Positions 49,509-58,847 of a stretch of DNA of 64,000 nucleotides are shown here, in pieces. A program made the position numbers and the translations under genes. This DNA comes from Caulobacter sp. (lineage in GTDB: Bacteria > Pseudomonadota > Alphaproteobacteria > Caulobacterales > Caulobacteraceae). The DNA lies in the NCBI GenBank assembly GCA_030678995.1, contig JAUXTQ010000042.1:1-64000 (forward strand). The letters are read 5' to 3'. A model generated the notes under the pieces. The model was not told where the DNA came from and ran no database searches. It worked only from the letters and a program-made list of their open reading frames with translations. How positions within the stretch are numbered: position 1 is the first letter of the stretch; each line of letters starts with the position of its first letter.

Positions 49509-52154
49509 CTAAGCCTTCGCCGCCGGCTTCTTCTTCGCGGCGGGCTTCTTCTTCGCCTTCACCGTCTTCGCCGTCAGCGCGTCGGGCTTCTTCGCGGCGG
49601 CCTTCTTGACCGGCTTCTTGCCGCCGCCCTTGGCGACGCGCTCGGCCAGCAGGGCCACGGCCTCTTCCAGGGTTATCTCGGTCGGCTCCTTGCCGCGCGG
49701 GACGTTGGCGTTGGTCGAGCCGTGCTTGATGTAGGGGCCGAAGCGGCCGTTGAGGATCTTGATCGCCTGGCCGTCCTCGGGGTGGGCGCCCAGCTCCTTC
49801 AGCGCGGCGGCGGCGGTGCGGCCGCCCTTGCCGCCGGCGCGCTTCTCGGCCAGCACGGCGACGGCGCGGTTGAGGCCCACGTCGAACACCTCGTCGGCGC
49901 TCTCCAGGTTGGCGTAGGTGCCGTCGTGCAGCACGAACGGACCGTAACGGCCGATGCCGGCGACGATCACCTTGCCGTCCTCCGGATGCATCCCGACCTC
50001 GCGGGGCAGCTCGAGCAGTCGCAGGGCCTTGTCGATATCCATGGCCGCCGGGAGCCAGCCTTTGGGCAGGCTGGAGCGTTTGGGCTTGTCGCCCTCGGCC
50101 GGGGTTTCCTCGACGTAGTGGCCGAAGCGGCCGTTCTTGAGCCAGACCGCCATGCTGGTCCGGGGATTGATCCCCAGTTCGCGGTCGCCCTCCGGCGCCT
50201 CGCCCTCGCCGTCGGGCTGGGCGATCGGCCGGGTGAAGCGGCATTCGGGATAGTTGGAGCAGCCGATGAAGGCGCCGAACTTGCCGGTCTTCAGGCTCAG
50301 CTGGCCGACGTTGCAGGTCGGGCATAGGCGCGGGTCGGAGCCGTCTTCCTTGGCCGGGAAGATGTGCGGGCCGAGCGCCACGTTCAGCGCATCCAGCACA
50401 TTGGTCACGCGCAGCTCGGCGATCTCGCCGACGGCGGCGTGGAAGTCCTTCCAGAAGTCCCGCAGGAATTCCTTCCAGTCCAGCTTGCCGTCGGAGACCA
50501 GGTCGAGCTTCTCCTCCAGGGCGGCGGTGAAGTCGTACTCCACGTAGCGCTTGAAGAACTCTTCCAGGAAGGCCGTGACCAGCCGGCCCTTGTCCTCGGG
50601 AATGAAGCGGTTCTTGTCCATCCGCACATAGGCGCGGTCGCGCAGCACGGTCAGGATCGAGGCGTAGGTAGAGGGCCGGCCGATGCCCAGCTCCTCCATC
50701 TTCTTGACCAGGCTGGCCTCGGAGTAACGGGGCGGGGGCTCGGTGAAGTGCTGGTCGGCGCGGGCGGCGATCACCCGTGCGTCGGCGCCTTCGTTGATCA
50801 CCGGCAGCTTGCCGGCGAAGTCGGCGTCCTCGCTCGCGGCGTCAGCGGCCTTGGCGGTCGGGTCCGGCTCGTCGCGGCCTTCCTCATAGACGGCGAGGTA
50901 GCCGGGGAACTGCACCACCTGGCCGGTGGCGCGCATCGCGGTCTTGCCGTCGCTGCCTTCCAGCTCGACGGCGGTGCGCTCGATACGGGCGGCCTCCATC
51001 TGCGAGGCGATCATCCGCTTCCAGATCAGCTCGTAGAGCCGGCCCATGTCGCTTTCGAGCTTCAGCTTGCCGGGGTTGCGCTCCAGCGAGGTCGGGCGGA
51101 TCGCCTCGTGGGCCTCCTGGGCGTTCTTGGCCTTGGTCTTGTAGAAGCGCGGCGTCTCGGGGACGTAGTCCTTGCCGTACAGGCCGCCGATGACCCGGCG
51201 GGCCTCGTCCAGCGCCTCGGGCGCCGCCTGCACGCCGTCGGTCCGCATGTAGGTGATCAGGCCGGTGGTCTCGCCGCCGATATCGACGCCTTCATAGAGC
51301 TTCTGCGCCGCCTGCATGGTGCGCTGGGCGGAGAAGCCGAGCTTGCGCGAGGCCTCCTGCTGCAGGGTCGAGGTGGTGAAGGGCGGCGGCGGAGTGCGTT
51401 TGGCCGGCTTCTTTTCGACCGAGGCGACCTTGAAGCTGCAGGCCCGGACCGCGGCGCGGGCGGCGTTCGCCGAGCCCTCGTTGGCCAGGTCGAACTTGGA
51501 AAGCCGCTTGCCCTCGTGCTTGACCAGCCGGGCGAGGAACGGCTCGGCGCCGGCCGAGACGTCGGCCTCGACGGTCCAGTATTCCTGGGTGCGGAAGCGC
51601 TCGATCTCGATCTCGCGGTCGACGATCAGCCGCAGGGACACCGACTGCACCCGGCCGGCCGAGCGCGAGCCCGGCAGCTTGCGCCACAGCACCGGCGAGA
51701 GGGTGAAGCCGACCAGATAGTCCAGCGCGCGCCGGGCCAGGTAGGCCTCGACCAGCTCCATGTCGATCTCGCGCGGATGGGCGATGGCCTCCAGCACGGC
51801 GGACTTGGTGATGGCGTTGAAGGTGGCCCGGCGGACGGTGACGTCCTTGAGCGCCTTCTTCTTCTGCAGCACCTCCAGCAGGTGCCAGCTGATCGCCTCT
51901 CCCTCGCGGTCGGGGTCGGTGGCCAGGAACAGGGTGTCGGCGCCCTTCAGGGCGTCGGCGATGTCGTTGAGGCGCTTGGCGGACTTGGCGTCGACCTCCC
52001 AGCTCATGGAGAAGTCGTCGTCCGGCTTCACCGAGCCGTCCTTGGAGGGCAGGTCACGGACGTGGCCGTAGGAGGCCAGCACCTTGTAGTCCGAGCCCAG
52101 GTATTTGTTGATGGTCTTGGCCTTGGCCGGGCTCTCGACGACGACGACGTGCAT
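49509..52154 (-). CDS. topA: DNA topoisomerase I
   Basis: This 881-residue type IA topoisomerase relaxes negative supercoils. The TOPRIM domain opens MHVVVVESPAKAKTINKYLG and holds FLATDPDREGEAISWHL; the active-site tyrosine is in GLITYMRTDGV. A zinc ribbon (CPTCNVGQLSLKTGKFGAFIGCSNYPECRF) lies at about residues 600-630, followed by repeated topoisomerase C-terminal domains without cysteines (FGHYVEE, YGPFVLHDG, FGPYIKHG). The last 45 residues are a Lys/Ala-rich tail that binds DNA. It precedes rnr on the same strand. Confidence 0.96.
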   Translation of the reverse strand: MHVVVVESPAKAKTINKYLGSDYKVLASYGHVRDLPSKDGSVKPDDDFSMSWEVDAKSAKRLNDIADALKGADTLFLATDPDREGEAISWHLLEVLQKKKALKDVTVRRATFNAITKSAVLEAIAHPREIDMELVEAYLARRALDYLVGFTLSPVLWRKLPGSRSAGRVQSVSLRLIVDREIEIERFRTQEYWTVEADVSAGAEPFLARLVKHEGKRLSKFDLANEGSANAARAAVRACSFKVASVEKKPAKRTPPPPFTTSTLQQEASRKLGFSAQRTMQAAQKLYEGVDIGGETTGLITYMRTDGVQAAPEALDEARRVIGGLYGKDYVPETPRFYKTKAKNAQEAHEAIRPTSLERNPGKLKLESDMGRLYELIWKRMIASQMEAARIERTAVELEGSDGKTAMRATGQVVQFPGYLAVYEEGRDEPDPTAKAADAASEDADFAGKLPVINEGADARVIAARADQHFTEPPPRYSEASLVKKMEELGIGRPSTYASILTVLRDRAYVRMDKNRFIPEDKGRLVTAFLEEFFKRYVEYDFTAALEEKLDLVSDGKLDWKEFLRDFWKDFHAAVGEIAELRVTNVLDALNVALGPHIFPAKEDGSDPRLCPTCNVGQLSLKTGKFGAFIGCSNYPECRFTRPIAQPDGEGEAPEGDRELGINPRTSMAVWLKNGRFGHYVEETPAEGDKPKRSSLPKGWLPAAMDIDKALRLLELPREVGMHPEDGKVIVAGIGRYGPFVLHDGTYANLESADEVFDVGLNRAVAVLAEKRAGGKGGRTAAAALKELGAHPEDGQAIKILNGRFGPYIKHGSTNANVPRGKEPTEITLEEAVALLAERVAKGGGKKPVKKAAAKKPDALTAKTVKAKKKPAAKKKPAAKA

Positions 52155-52437
52155 GCAATCTCAATGACGGAGGAGGGGAAATCGCCCTTTGAGCGAGGGC
52201 GGAAAGTGGGGGCGGGGATAGGGCAATGTCAACGCGGGCTGATCGCCGAGGGCTGAATTGCCGCTTTTTGACAGGCTGGCCGGCCGGGATTCAGGCCCCC
52301 GACCGGGCTGCGGGCGCCCCGGGGCGGGGGCTGGTGATGGTCGAGATCGTGATCCGGGGCCGCCACGCAAACGGCCAGGTCTTGATCGACAAGTCGGTTT
52401 CATCCGATACGTTTCGCCTCGTTTCCGAAAGCCCCTC

Positions 52438-53379
52438 ATGTCGTCGCCCCCCGATAAGCCCGGCCCGTCCAATCCCTACGCCCGCCGCACGGTGTGGGGA
52501 CGGACGTCGCAGGCGCCGTTCCGTATCGGCGGCGCGCCCAGGGTTTCGGGGCTAAAGACCGAGCCGGTGAATCGGGCGCCGGGCGCCCCGGCCGCCGCCG
52601 CGCCTGTCGTCCCGAAGCCCGTGCCGCCGCCCGGGGCCGGCGAGGGAATACTCGGCAGCTCGCCGCTGCTTCCGCGTCGGCCGGCCGGGCTGCCGCCGGC
52701 GCCCAGGGCCGCCCCCCCTCCGGCCGGCAAGCCCAAGGCCGTCCAGACGCGGCCGGCGGCCAGGTCGGAACCCAAGCCGCGGCGCGCGCCCGAAGCGGCC
52801 CCGGTCGCGGCGCCGCCAGAGGCCATCATCGAACCATCGGCGCCCAGTATTCCGCCACCGGCCCAGCACGCCGAGACGCTGTCGAAGCCCTACAGGCCCC
52901 CCGGCGCCCTGATCGTTCGCCGGCTGGCGATCGCCGGCATCGTGGCAGGGAGCATTGCCCTGATCATCGTCGCGTCCCTGTTGCTTACGCGGCGCGATGT
53001 CGAAATCCTTGATGCCCCGTCGCCCGCTGCGGCGCCGGCCCAGGTCGTGCCGGGCGAGGTTCTGTCCGCGCCGGCGACCGCCGATCTGCCGGCCCCGCTA
53101 ACCGCCCGCGCGACCCTGCCGCCGGTTGCCGGACAGCCGGCAGCGGCCACCCCGCCCCCCGCCGTCACCGCGCCGTCCCGGGCCCCGCCGACGGCCGCCG
53201 CGCCGGCTGCCGCGCCGGTGACGACCCCTCCGATTGTCGCGCCGCCCGTACTTGTTGTCCCGCCGCCGCCGGTCCTGGAGGTTCCGCCGCCGGCCGCGCC
53301 CAAACCCGCCCCGCCGCCAGCCGCCCGCCCGACGGACGATCCGGACGCGCCGATCGTGCTGCGAAAGGAGGAGGAGTAG
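52438..53379 (+). CDS. Proline/alanine-rich single-pass membrane protein
   Basis: This 313-residue protein has a proline/alanine-rich cytoplasmic part (about residues 1-155), one membrane helix (LAIAGIVAGSIALIIVASLLL, about 163-183) and another proline-rich extracytoplasmic part ending DPDAPIVLRKEEE. The composition resembles TonB-type or FtsN-type anchored proteins, but no functional domain is visible at either end. The ATG at 52438 has a weak ribosome-binding signal. It is divergent from topA, with 283 bases between that contain no other gene. Confidence 0.65.
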   Translation: MSSPPDKPGPSNPYARRTVWGRTSQAPFRIGGAPRVSGLKTEPVNRAPGAPAAAAPVVPKPVPPPGAGEGILGSSPLLPRRPAGLPPAPRAAPPPAGKPKAVQTRPAARSEPKPRRAPEAAPVAAPPEAIIEPSAPSIPPPAQHAETLSKPYRPPGALIVRRLAIAGIVAGSIALIIVASLLLTRRDVEILDAPSPAAAPAQVVPGEVLSAPATADLPAPLTARATLPPVAGQPAAATPPPAVTAPSRAPPTAAAPAAAPVTTPPIVAPPVLVVPPPPVLEVPPPAAPKPAPPPAARPTDDPDAPIVLRKEEE

Positions 53380-53397
53380 GGGCGGGCCGCCTGCTCC

Positions 53398-54477
53398 CTA
53401 CGCCCTGACCACGGTCCCTCCGGGCCCGAACACCGCCGCGCCGGCCAGCGACAGCTCGACCAGGGCCGCGAACACCGCCGGGGCCGGAGCGCCGCTGGCG
53501 CGGACCAGGTCGTCGATGGTCACCGCCGTCGGCGACAGCAGCGCCTCCAGCTGGTCGCGCAGGCCATCGGGCGGTGGATCGGCCGGCCCGGTCCAGGGAC
53601 GCCGCTTCCGTTCGCGCAGGCCGGGAAGGCCCTCCAGCGCCCGCAGCACGTCCTCGGCGCTCTCGCAGACGGCCGCGCCCTGGCGCAGCAGGTCGTTGGT
53701 CCCCCGCGCCCGGGGATCGAGCGGCGAGCCGGGCACGGCCAGCACCTCGCGGCCCTGCTCGGCGGCCAGGCGGGCGGTGATCAGGGAGCCTGATTTTAGT
53801 TCCGCTTCAACGACCACGACCGCCAGCGACAGGCCCGAGATCAGCCGATTGCGGCGCGGGAAGTCCCGGGCCTGGGCGCGATGGTCGGGCGGGCTCTCCG
53901 AGACGACGCAGCCCTGATCGGCGATCCGCGCGTGAAGATCGGCGTGCTCCGGCGGATAGATGTCGCCGACCCCGCCGCCCAGCACTGCGACCGTGCCGGT
54001 GGCCAGCGAGCCTTCATGGGCCGCCCCGTCGATGCCGCGCGCCAGGCCCGAGACGATCAGCCTGCCGGCCTGCCCAAGTTCGGCGGCGAGGCCCCGCGCG
54101 AACCGCTGGCCGCCGGCCGAGGCCACCCGGGCGCCGACAATGGCCACCGCCGGTCGGGGGAGGAGCTCGGCCCGGCCGAGGGTCCAGATCAGTGGCGGCG
54201 GCGGGTCGATGGCCGCCAACAGGGGCGGGAAGCCAGGCTCGGCGGCGCAGATCAGCTGCGCGCCCAGTCGCTCGCCGGCCTCCAGCTCACGCTCGGCGTC
54301 GGCTTTCGTGGAAATGTCCACATGTCGCCGGGCCAGGTCGGGCAGGGCGGCCACGGCGGCGGCGGCCGAGCCGCAGCGCTGCAGCAGATGTTCGAAGGCC
54401 ACCGGTCCGACATTGGGCGTCCGCGCCAGCCGCAGCCAGGCGATCCGCTCGGTGTCGGAGAGCGGCCCCGCCGTCAC
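53398..54477 (-). CDS. dprA: DNA-processing protein DprA
   Basis: This 359-residue protein loads RecA onto incoming single-stranded DNA during transformation. The Rossmann-like core is evident: PRPAVAIVGARVASAGGQRFARGLAAELGQAGRLIVSGLARGIDGAAHEGSL, VAVLGGGVGDIYPPEHADLHARI and SGSLITARLAAEQGREVLAVPGSP. An N-terminal SAM-like segment and a C-terminal winged helix (about residues 290-359) flank it. GTG 54477 overlaps the plsY stop (GTGA), so it is coupled to plsY. No other competence gene is nearby, so its role in uptake is inferred. Confidence 0.94.
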   Translation of the reverse strand: MTAGPLSDTERIAWLRLARTPNVGPVAFEHLLQRCGSAAAAVAALPDLARRHVDISTKADAERELEAGERLGAQLICAAEPGFPPLLAAIDPPPPLIWTLGRAELLPRPAVAIVGARVASAGGQRFARGLAAELGQAGRLIVSGLARGIDGAAHEGSLATGTVAVLGGGVGDIYPPEHADLHARIADQGCVVSESPPDHRAQARDFPRRNRLISGLSLAVVVVEAELKSGSLITARLAAEQGREVLAVPGSPLDPRARGTNDLLRQGAAVCESAEDVLRALEGLPGLRERKRRPWTGPADPPPDGLRDQLEALLSPTAVTIDDLVRASGAPAPAVFAALVELSLAGAAVFGPGGTVVRA

Positions 54478-55157
54478 GCGTCAGGGGCTGGAGGGGCCGC
54501 TCCCTCCAGGTCCTTGGGCGCCTTCTTGTCGCCGATCCTGGGCTCTTCGCCTTTGAGCAGGCGGCGGATATTCTCGTGGTGGCGGATGAAGATCAGCACG
54601 GCCATGAAGGCGGCCAGCAGGATCATCGGCCGGGGCGTCCCGTCGATGGCGAAGGCGAACAGGGGCGCCAGCGCCGCCGCCGTCAGGGCCGCGAGGGAGG
54701 ACATGCGGAACAGGAAGGCCATGGCGATCCAGGTCAAGCCTGCCAGGGCTCCGACCGGGAATGCCGCCGACAGCAGCACGCCCAAGAAGGTCGCCACGCC
54801 CTTGCCGCCGTTGAACTTCAGCCAGACCGGGAACAGGTGGCCGACAAAGGCGCTGCCGCCGGCGAGGGCCGTTAGCCGGGCCTGCATATCGTCGCCCATG
54901 TCACGCGTGAGAAACGATGTCAGCAGCACCGCGACCACGCCCTTGCCGGCGTCGCCGATCAGGGTGATGGCCGCCAGGTCCTTGCGGCCGGAGCGCAGGA
55001 CATTGGTCGCCCCGATGTTGCCCGAGCCGATGTTGCGGATGTCGCCGGCGCCGCCCAGGCGCGTGGCGATCAGCCCGAACGGGATCGAGCCGAGGAGGTA
55101 GCCTCCCACGACGACAAGCCCGAGGGTCATCCAGACGGCGCCAACAAGTGAGTCCAT
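54474..55157 (-). CDS. plsY: Glycerol-3-phosphate acyltransferase PlsY
   Basis: This 227-residue membrane enzyme acylates glycerol-3-phosphate using acyl phosphate, the first step of phospholipid synthesis. The three conserved loops are visible: GSIPFGL, IGSGNIGATNVLR, and GHLFPVWLKFNGGKGVAT, plus the late HHENIRRLLKGEE. About six to seven membrane helices are predicted. ATG 55157 is chosen over the upstream start at 55229 because the conserved part begins just after it. The gene overlaps dprA in GTGA. Confidence 0.93.
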   Translation of the reverse strand: MDSLVGAVWMTLGLVVVGGYLLGSIPFGLIATRLGGAGDIRNIGSGNIGATNVLRSGRKDLAAITLIGDAGKGVVAVLLTSFLTRDMGDDMQARLTALAGGSAFVGHLFPVWLKFNGGKGVATFLGVLLSAAFPVGALAGLTWIAMAFLFRMSSLAALTAAALAPLFAFAIDGTPRPMILLAAFMAVLIFIRHHENIRRLLKGEEPRIGDKKAPKDLEGAAPPAPDA

Positions 55158-55203
55158 AATAGCCCAATACCCGTTATGGTTGTTCTTGTCTCGTTCTTTG
55201 ACG

Positions 55204-55665
55204 CTAGACCGCGTCGCCGCCGGAGTCATGGTCCGAAGAAAGGTCGCCGATCAGGCGCGGCAGGAAGGCCAGCGGCCAGAGCAGCAGGGCCAGATTGGGC
55301 AGGAACCAGGCTGGATCGAACTCGCCCAGCAACGACCAGTAGGCCACCGCCATGCTGCCGGCGACCATCGTCAGGATCAGTGAGATCAAGGCCAGCGGCC
55401 GCCAGATGGCCTTGCCGCGCCGGCTTGCTGCGACGGCGGCCAGACCGATCACCGAAAAAGCGATGTCCAGCGGGAAGAAAGACCAGTTCCAGGCGACGAC
55501 CTGCGGATCGTGAGCGTTGGCGTACAGCAGGTCGGCGGGGATGCGGACCAGTCCCAGCTTGTCCAGGCCGGACGCCGTCCAATAGACGATGAACAGCCAA
55601 TCGGTGACGACCAGGGCGAGGGTCAGAGACCTGGGCACGGCGTCAAACCCCTTTAGCGCGGGCAC
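55204..55665 (-). CDS. DUF5360-like membrane protein
   Basis: This 153-residue protein has four predicted membrane helices (about residues 14-32, 62-80, 88-106 and 115-135). The sequence, with LALVVTDWLFIVYWTASGL, NWSFFPLDIAFSVIGL and WSLLGEFDPAWFLPNLALLLWPL, resembles the DUF5360/YvaD family of small membrane proteins of unknown function. Its 5' end overlaps the preceding gene's 3' end by 23 bases, so the two are probably expressed together. Confidence 0.72.
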   Translation of the reverse strand: MPALKGFDAVPRSLTLALVVTDWLFIVYWTASGLDKLGLVRIPADLLYANAHDPQVVAWNWSFFPLDIAFSVIGLAAVAASRRGKAIWRPLALISLILTMVAGSMAVAYWSLLGEFDPAWFLPNLALLLWPLAFLPRLIGDLSSDHDSGGDAV

Positions 55666-56074
55666 TCAGCCGCCAGGTGAGAAGCGCGCAAATCAACGCT
55701 GAAACGCCCCCGAAGATGGCGATCAACGGCTGTCCGCCACTATTTCTATCGAGCAGAAGGTAGAGGGCCGACCAGGCCCCGGCGCCGACGACAAGGCAGG
55801 CGAGCGCATAGGCCAGTAGAGTTTTTAGCCGCGGTCGAATGATCAGGGCCACTACGCCGACCGCAAGCGCCGGCCCGAAGCCAAGGATCACCGTAAACAA
55901 GAACAACAGGGCTGGAAGCGCTACGAGGGCCAGGCCATCGACTATGGAGGACAGCGCCAGGCTCGCTACCGCGGTCAGCATCACTGCCGCAGTCGTCGAG
56001 CCAACCAGCACAAAGGCAAAAAGCGTCAGCCAAGGTCCCGGCTGTCCGATCAGGCGGGACCTTTCATCGCTCAT
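55643..56074 (-). CDS. Predicted four-helix membrane protein
   Basis: This 143-residue protein has about four hydrophobic helices and a short basic C-terminus (RLSARAKGV). No known family is recognised. It lies 3 bases downstream of the pyrC-like gene's stop on the same strand and overlaps the DUF5360-like gene by 23 bases. It is therefore probably a distal part of the pyrB operon, but a role in pyrimidine metabolism is not implied. Confidence 0.65.
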   Translation of the reverse strand: MSDERSRLIGQPGPWLTLFAFVLVGSTTAAVMLTAVASLALSSIVDGLALVALPALLFLFTVILGFGPALAVGVVALIIRPRLKTLLAYALACLVVGAGAWSALYLLLDRNSGGQPLIAIFGGVSALICALLTWRLSARAKGV

Positions 56075-56077
56075 CGC

Positions 56078-57379
56078 CTACTCCGTCGCCCGGAAAACCG
56101 TCTTGCCGCCGACGACCGTCCGCAGCACCTGGCCTTGCAGCCGTCTCCCGTCGAAGGGGGAGTTCTTGGACTTCGACACCAGCCGATCGGCGTCGATGAT
56201 CACCGGGGCGCCGAGATCGCAGAGCACCAGGTCGGCCGGGGCGCCGGGGGCCAGGCGGCCGCCGCCGAGGCCCAGGAACCGGGCCGGGGCCAGGGTCACG
56301 GCGCGGATCAGGTCGACCAGCGGCACGCGGCCGTCGTGGTGGAAGGCCAGCAGGGCCGGCAGCAGGGTCTCAAGCCCCACCCCGCCGGGCGTCGCCTCGT
56401 CATAGGGCAGGCGCTTGTCCTCGGCCGGCGCCGGGGCGTGGGCGGAGACGATGATGTCCACCAGGCCGGACGCGAGCGCCTCGATCAGGGCCTGCCGGTC
56501 GTCCTCGGCGCGCAGGGGCGGGTCGAGCTTGGCGAAGGTGCGGTAGTCGCCGATGTCCAACTCGTTGAAGCTGAGGTGGTTGATCGAGGCGGTGGCGACG
56601 GTGCGCACGCCGCGGGCCTTGGCGCGGGCGAGGGCCTCCAGCGCCGCCTCGCAGGTGATCTGGTCGACCAGCAGCCGGCCGCCGGTCAGTTCGGCCAGGG
56701 CCAGGTCGCGCTCCAGCCCGATGCGCTCGGCGGCGGCGGGCGCCGACGGCAGGCCCAGCCGCCCGGCGAACTCGCCCTCGGTCGCCGCCGCGCCCTTGCT
56801 CAGCCAGGGATCGGCCGGCCGGTGGGCCACGGCCATGTCGAAGGTGGCGGCATAGGCCATGACGCGGCGCATGACGCGGGAGTCGACGATCGGCCGGTCC
56901 ACGTCGGTGACGTAAACACAGCCGGCCTCGGCCATCAGGCCGATCTCGGCGATCTGCTCCCCGCGCAGGCCCTTGGTCGCCGCCCCGGCGCAGAGGATGT
57001 TGGCCGCCTCGATGTCCCGGGCCCGGCGCAGGATGAAGTCCACGACGGAGGGGTCGTCCACCGCCGGATCGGTGTCCGGCTGGACGACGAAACTGGTCAC
57101 GCCGCCCGCGGCGGCCGCGAGGGCGGCCGAGCGCAGGGTCTCCTTGGTTTCCGAACCCGGCTCGCCGGTCTTGACCCGCAGGTCGATCAGCCCGGGCGCC
57201 AGCATGCCGCCGCCGCAGTCGACGACCTGGATATCGGCGGACAGGGCGTTGAAATCCTTACCCTTCGACACGTCCGCGATGGCGCCGTCCTTGATCACCA
57301 GGGCGCCGGGGCCGTCGTAGCGGCTCTCCGGGTCCACCAGCCGGGCGTTCTGGAAGGCGATCGGGCGGGCGCGGGCCAT
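56078..57379 (-). CDS. Dihydroorotase-like protein lacking the metal site
   Basis: This 433-residue amidohydrolase-fold protein is clearly a PyrC homologue (PGLIDLRVKTGEPGSETKETLRSAALAAAAGGVTSFVVQPDTDP, DIIVSAHAPAPAEDKRLPYDEATPGGVGLETLLPALLAFHHDGRVPL). The metal-binding HxH of active enzymes is replaced by R68 and K70 (DLRVK instead of DxHVH), and the later histidine motif has also changed. It is the non-catalytic partner known from bacteria with a PyrB-DHO-like complex, such as Pseudomonas, where it supports the dodecameric ATCase. Its start overlaps the pyrB stop by one base. An active dihydroorotase must be encoded elsewhere. Confidence 0.88.
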   Translation of the reverse strand: MARARPIAFQNARLVDPESRYDGPGALVIKDGAIADVSKGKDFNALSADIQVVDCGGGMLAPGLIDLRVKTGEPGSETKETLRSAALAAAAGGVTSFVVQPDTDPAVDDPSVVDFILRRARDIEAANILCAGAATKGLRGEQIAEIGLMAEAGCVYVTDVDRPIVDSRVMRRVMAYAATFDMAVAHRPADPWLSKGAAATEGEFAGRLGLPSAPAAAERIGLERDLALAELTGGRLLVDQITCEAALEALARAKARGVRTVATASINHLSFNELDIGDYRTFAKLDPPLRAEDDRQALIEALASGLVDIIVSAHAPAPAEDKRLPYDEATPGGVGLETLLPALLAFHHDGRVPLVDLIRAVTLAPARFLGLGGGRLAPGAPADLVLCDLGAPVIIDADRLVSKSKNSPFDGRRLQGQVLRTVVGGKTVFRATE

Positions 57380-58356
57380 CAGGCGTTGTCCAGCCGGGCC
57401 GACAGGGAGGCCAGCACCGCCATGCGCGCGGCGACGCCCATCTCCACCTGGTCCTGGATAAGGCTGACCGCCGGGTCGTCGGCCACGTCGGAATCGATCT
57501 CCACGCCACGGTTCATCGGCCCGGGGTGCATGACCTTGACCCCGGGCGAGGCGGCCTTGAGCTTTTCGCGATCCAGGCCCCAGAAGCGGAAATACTCGCG
57601 GGTCGAGGGGACCAGCGCCCCCTGCATCCGCTCCAGCTGCAGCCGCAGCATCATCACCACATCGGCCCCGGCGATGCCCTTTTCCAGGTCGTGATAGACG
57701 GTGGCGCCCCAGTGTTCGGCGCCGGCGGGCATCAGGGTCGGCGGTCCAATCAGGCGAACTTCCGCGCCCAGAATGTTGAGAAGGTTGACGTTTGAGCGCG
57801 CCACCCGGCTGTGCATCACGTCGCCGCAGATGGCCACGGTCAGGCCGGCGACATGGCCGAAGGCCCGGCGCATGGACAGGGCGTCCAGCAGGGCCTGGGT
57901 CGGATGCTCGTGCTGGCCGTCGCCGGCGTTGATCACGCTGCAGCCGACCTTCTGCGACAGCAGGGCCGCGGCGCCCGACGAGGCGTGGCGGATGACCAAG
58001 AGGTCCGGCTTCATCGCGTTCAGCGTCACCGCCGTGTCGATCAGGGTCTCGCCCTTGGACACCGAGGAGGTCTTGACGCTCATGTTCATGACGTCGGCGC
58101 CAAGCCGCTTGCCGGCCAGCTCGAAACTGGCCTGGGTGCGGGTGGAGTTCTCGAAGAACAGGTTCATCAAGGTGCGACCCTTGAGCAGGTCGAGCTTCTT
58201 GGTGGTCTGCCGGTTCAGCGCCACGAACCCGTCGGCCAGATCGAGCAGCTGGCCCGCCTCGACGACGTTGAGATCCATGGCGGACAGGAAATGACGGCGG
58301 GGAAAGGGGAAGGTCCGTGCGCGGACCTCATCGATACCCGGGGCGAAAGCCGTCAT
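57379..58356 (-). CDS. pyrB: Aspartate carbamoyltransferase catalytic subunit
   Basis: This 325-residue enzyme forms carbamoyl-aspartate, the first step of pyrimidine ring building. Carbamoyl-phosphate motif: [25 protein letters not shown]; further conserved segments are [29 protein letters not shown] and [12 protein letters not shown]. It has a longer N-terminus than the E. coli subunit, as expected of class A ATCases, which need the DHO-like partner encoded next to it. No regulatory pyrI subunit is present. The ATG at 58356 heads the operon. Confidence 0.95.
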   Translation of the reverse strand: MTAFAPGIDEVRARTFPFPRRHFLSAMDLNVVEAGQLLDLADGFVALNRQTTKKLDLLKGRTLMNLFFENSTRTQASFELAGKRLGADVMNMSVKTSSVSKGETLIDTAVTLNAMKPDLLVIRHASSGAAALLSQKVGCSVINAGDGQHEHPTQALLDALSMRRAFGHVAGLTVAICGDVMHSRVARSNVNLLNILGAEVRLIGPPTLMPAGAEHWGATVYHDLEKGIAGADVVMMLRLQLERMQGALVPSTREYFRFWGLDREKLKAASPGVKVMHPGPMNRGVEIDSDVADDPAVSLIQDQVEMGVAARMAVLASLSARLDNA

Positions 58357-58399
58357 AAGCCGTGGTCATAGGGGAAGGCGGGGATTCAGCCAATAGCTT

Positions 58400-58454
58400 C
58401 CCTCTCCCGCGAGGGAGAGGGACGGCCGCCGCGAAGCGTCGGCCGGGGTGAGGG
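58400..58454 (+). repeat. Left palindromic element of the DUF559 cassette
   Basis: CCCTCTCCC-GCGA-GGGAGAGGG (58400-58421) is a perfect hairpin. It is followed by GGCCGCCGCGAAGCGTCGGCC and by GGGGTGAGGG (58445-58454), whose inverse CCCTCACCC opens the right element at 58848. Confidence 0.85.
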
Positions 58455-58470
58455 TTTACGTCGTTGACCG

Positions 58471-58499
58471 TTGACACTCGGGCGAGCATCGCCACAATA
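58471..58499 (+). promoter_or_regulatory. Strong promoter of the DUF559 gene
   Basis: TTGACA (58471-58476), a 17-base spacer and ACAATA (58494-58499) form a near-consensus sigma-70 promoter. Only 5 bases separate the -10 element from the ATG, so the transcript should start at or within a few bases of the start codon (leaderless). Confidence 0.7.
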
Positions 58500-58504
58500 C
58501 AAGT

Positions 58505-58846
58505 ATGACGAGCATTCATTTTGCCCGCGACTTGCGGCAGCGAGCAACGCTGGCCGAGCAGAAGCTCTGGCCAATCCTGCGAGGACGTCGACTCGGCGGC
58601 TTCAAGTTTCGCCGGCAGGTCGCCATCGACCGGTTCATCGCGGACTTCGCCTGTTTCGACGCCAGGCTGGTGATCGAACTCGATGGTGCTGCCCACGAGG
58701 ATCAGGCGCTGCGGGATCTGGAGCGGACGGGCGTACTCGAGGAGCTGGGCTGGCAGGTGCTGCGGTTCGGCAACGAGTCGGTGATCAATGACATCGACGG
58801 CGTGGCGGAGGCCATCCTCGCCGAGCTTCGTCTGGCGCGGCCGTAA
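58505..58846 (+). CDS. DUF559 (Vsr-like) endonuclease-domain protein
   Basis: This 113-residue protein has the DUF559 pattern: N-terminal RDLRQRATLAEQKLWPILRGRRLGGFKFRRQVAIDRFIADFACFDARLVIELDGAAHEDQ with the catalytic-type D and ELDG-type acid residues, then RDLERTGVLEELGWQVLRF. The fold is that of the very-short-patch-repair/restriction endonuclease superfamily. It lies exactly between two palindromic elements and has a leaderless promoter. Its codon use is similar to that of the surrounding genes. Confidence 0.88.
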   Translation: MTSIHFARDLRQRATLAEQKLWPILRGRRLGGFKFRRQVAIDRFIADFACFDARLVIELDGAAHEDQALRDLERTGVLEELGWQVLRFGNESVINDIDGVAEAILAELRLARP

Positions 58847-58847
58847 G

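Noticed and set aside
47047..50325. A 1092-codon open frame that would extend RNase R far upstream.
   Set aside because: The extra N-terminal part is the antiparallel or out-of-frame reading of topA and repeat DNA; RNase R similarity begins only at 49344.
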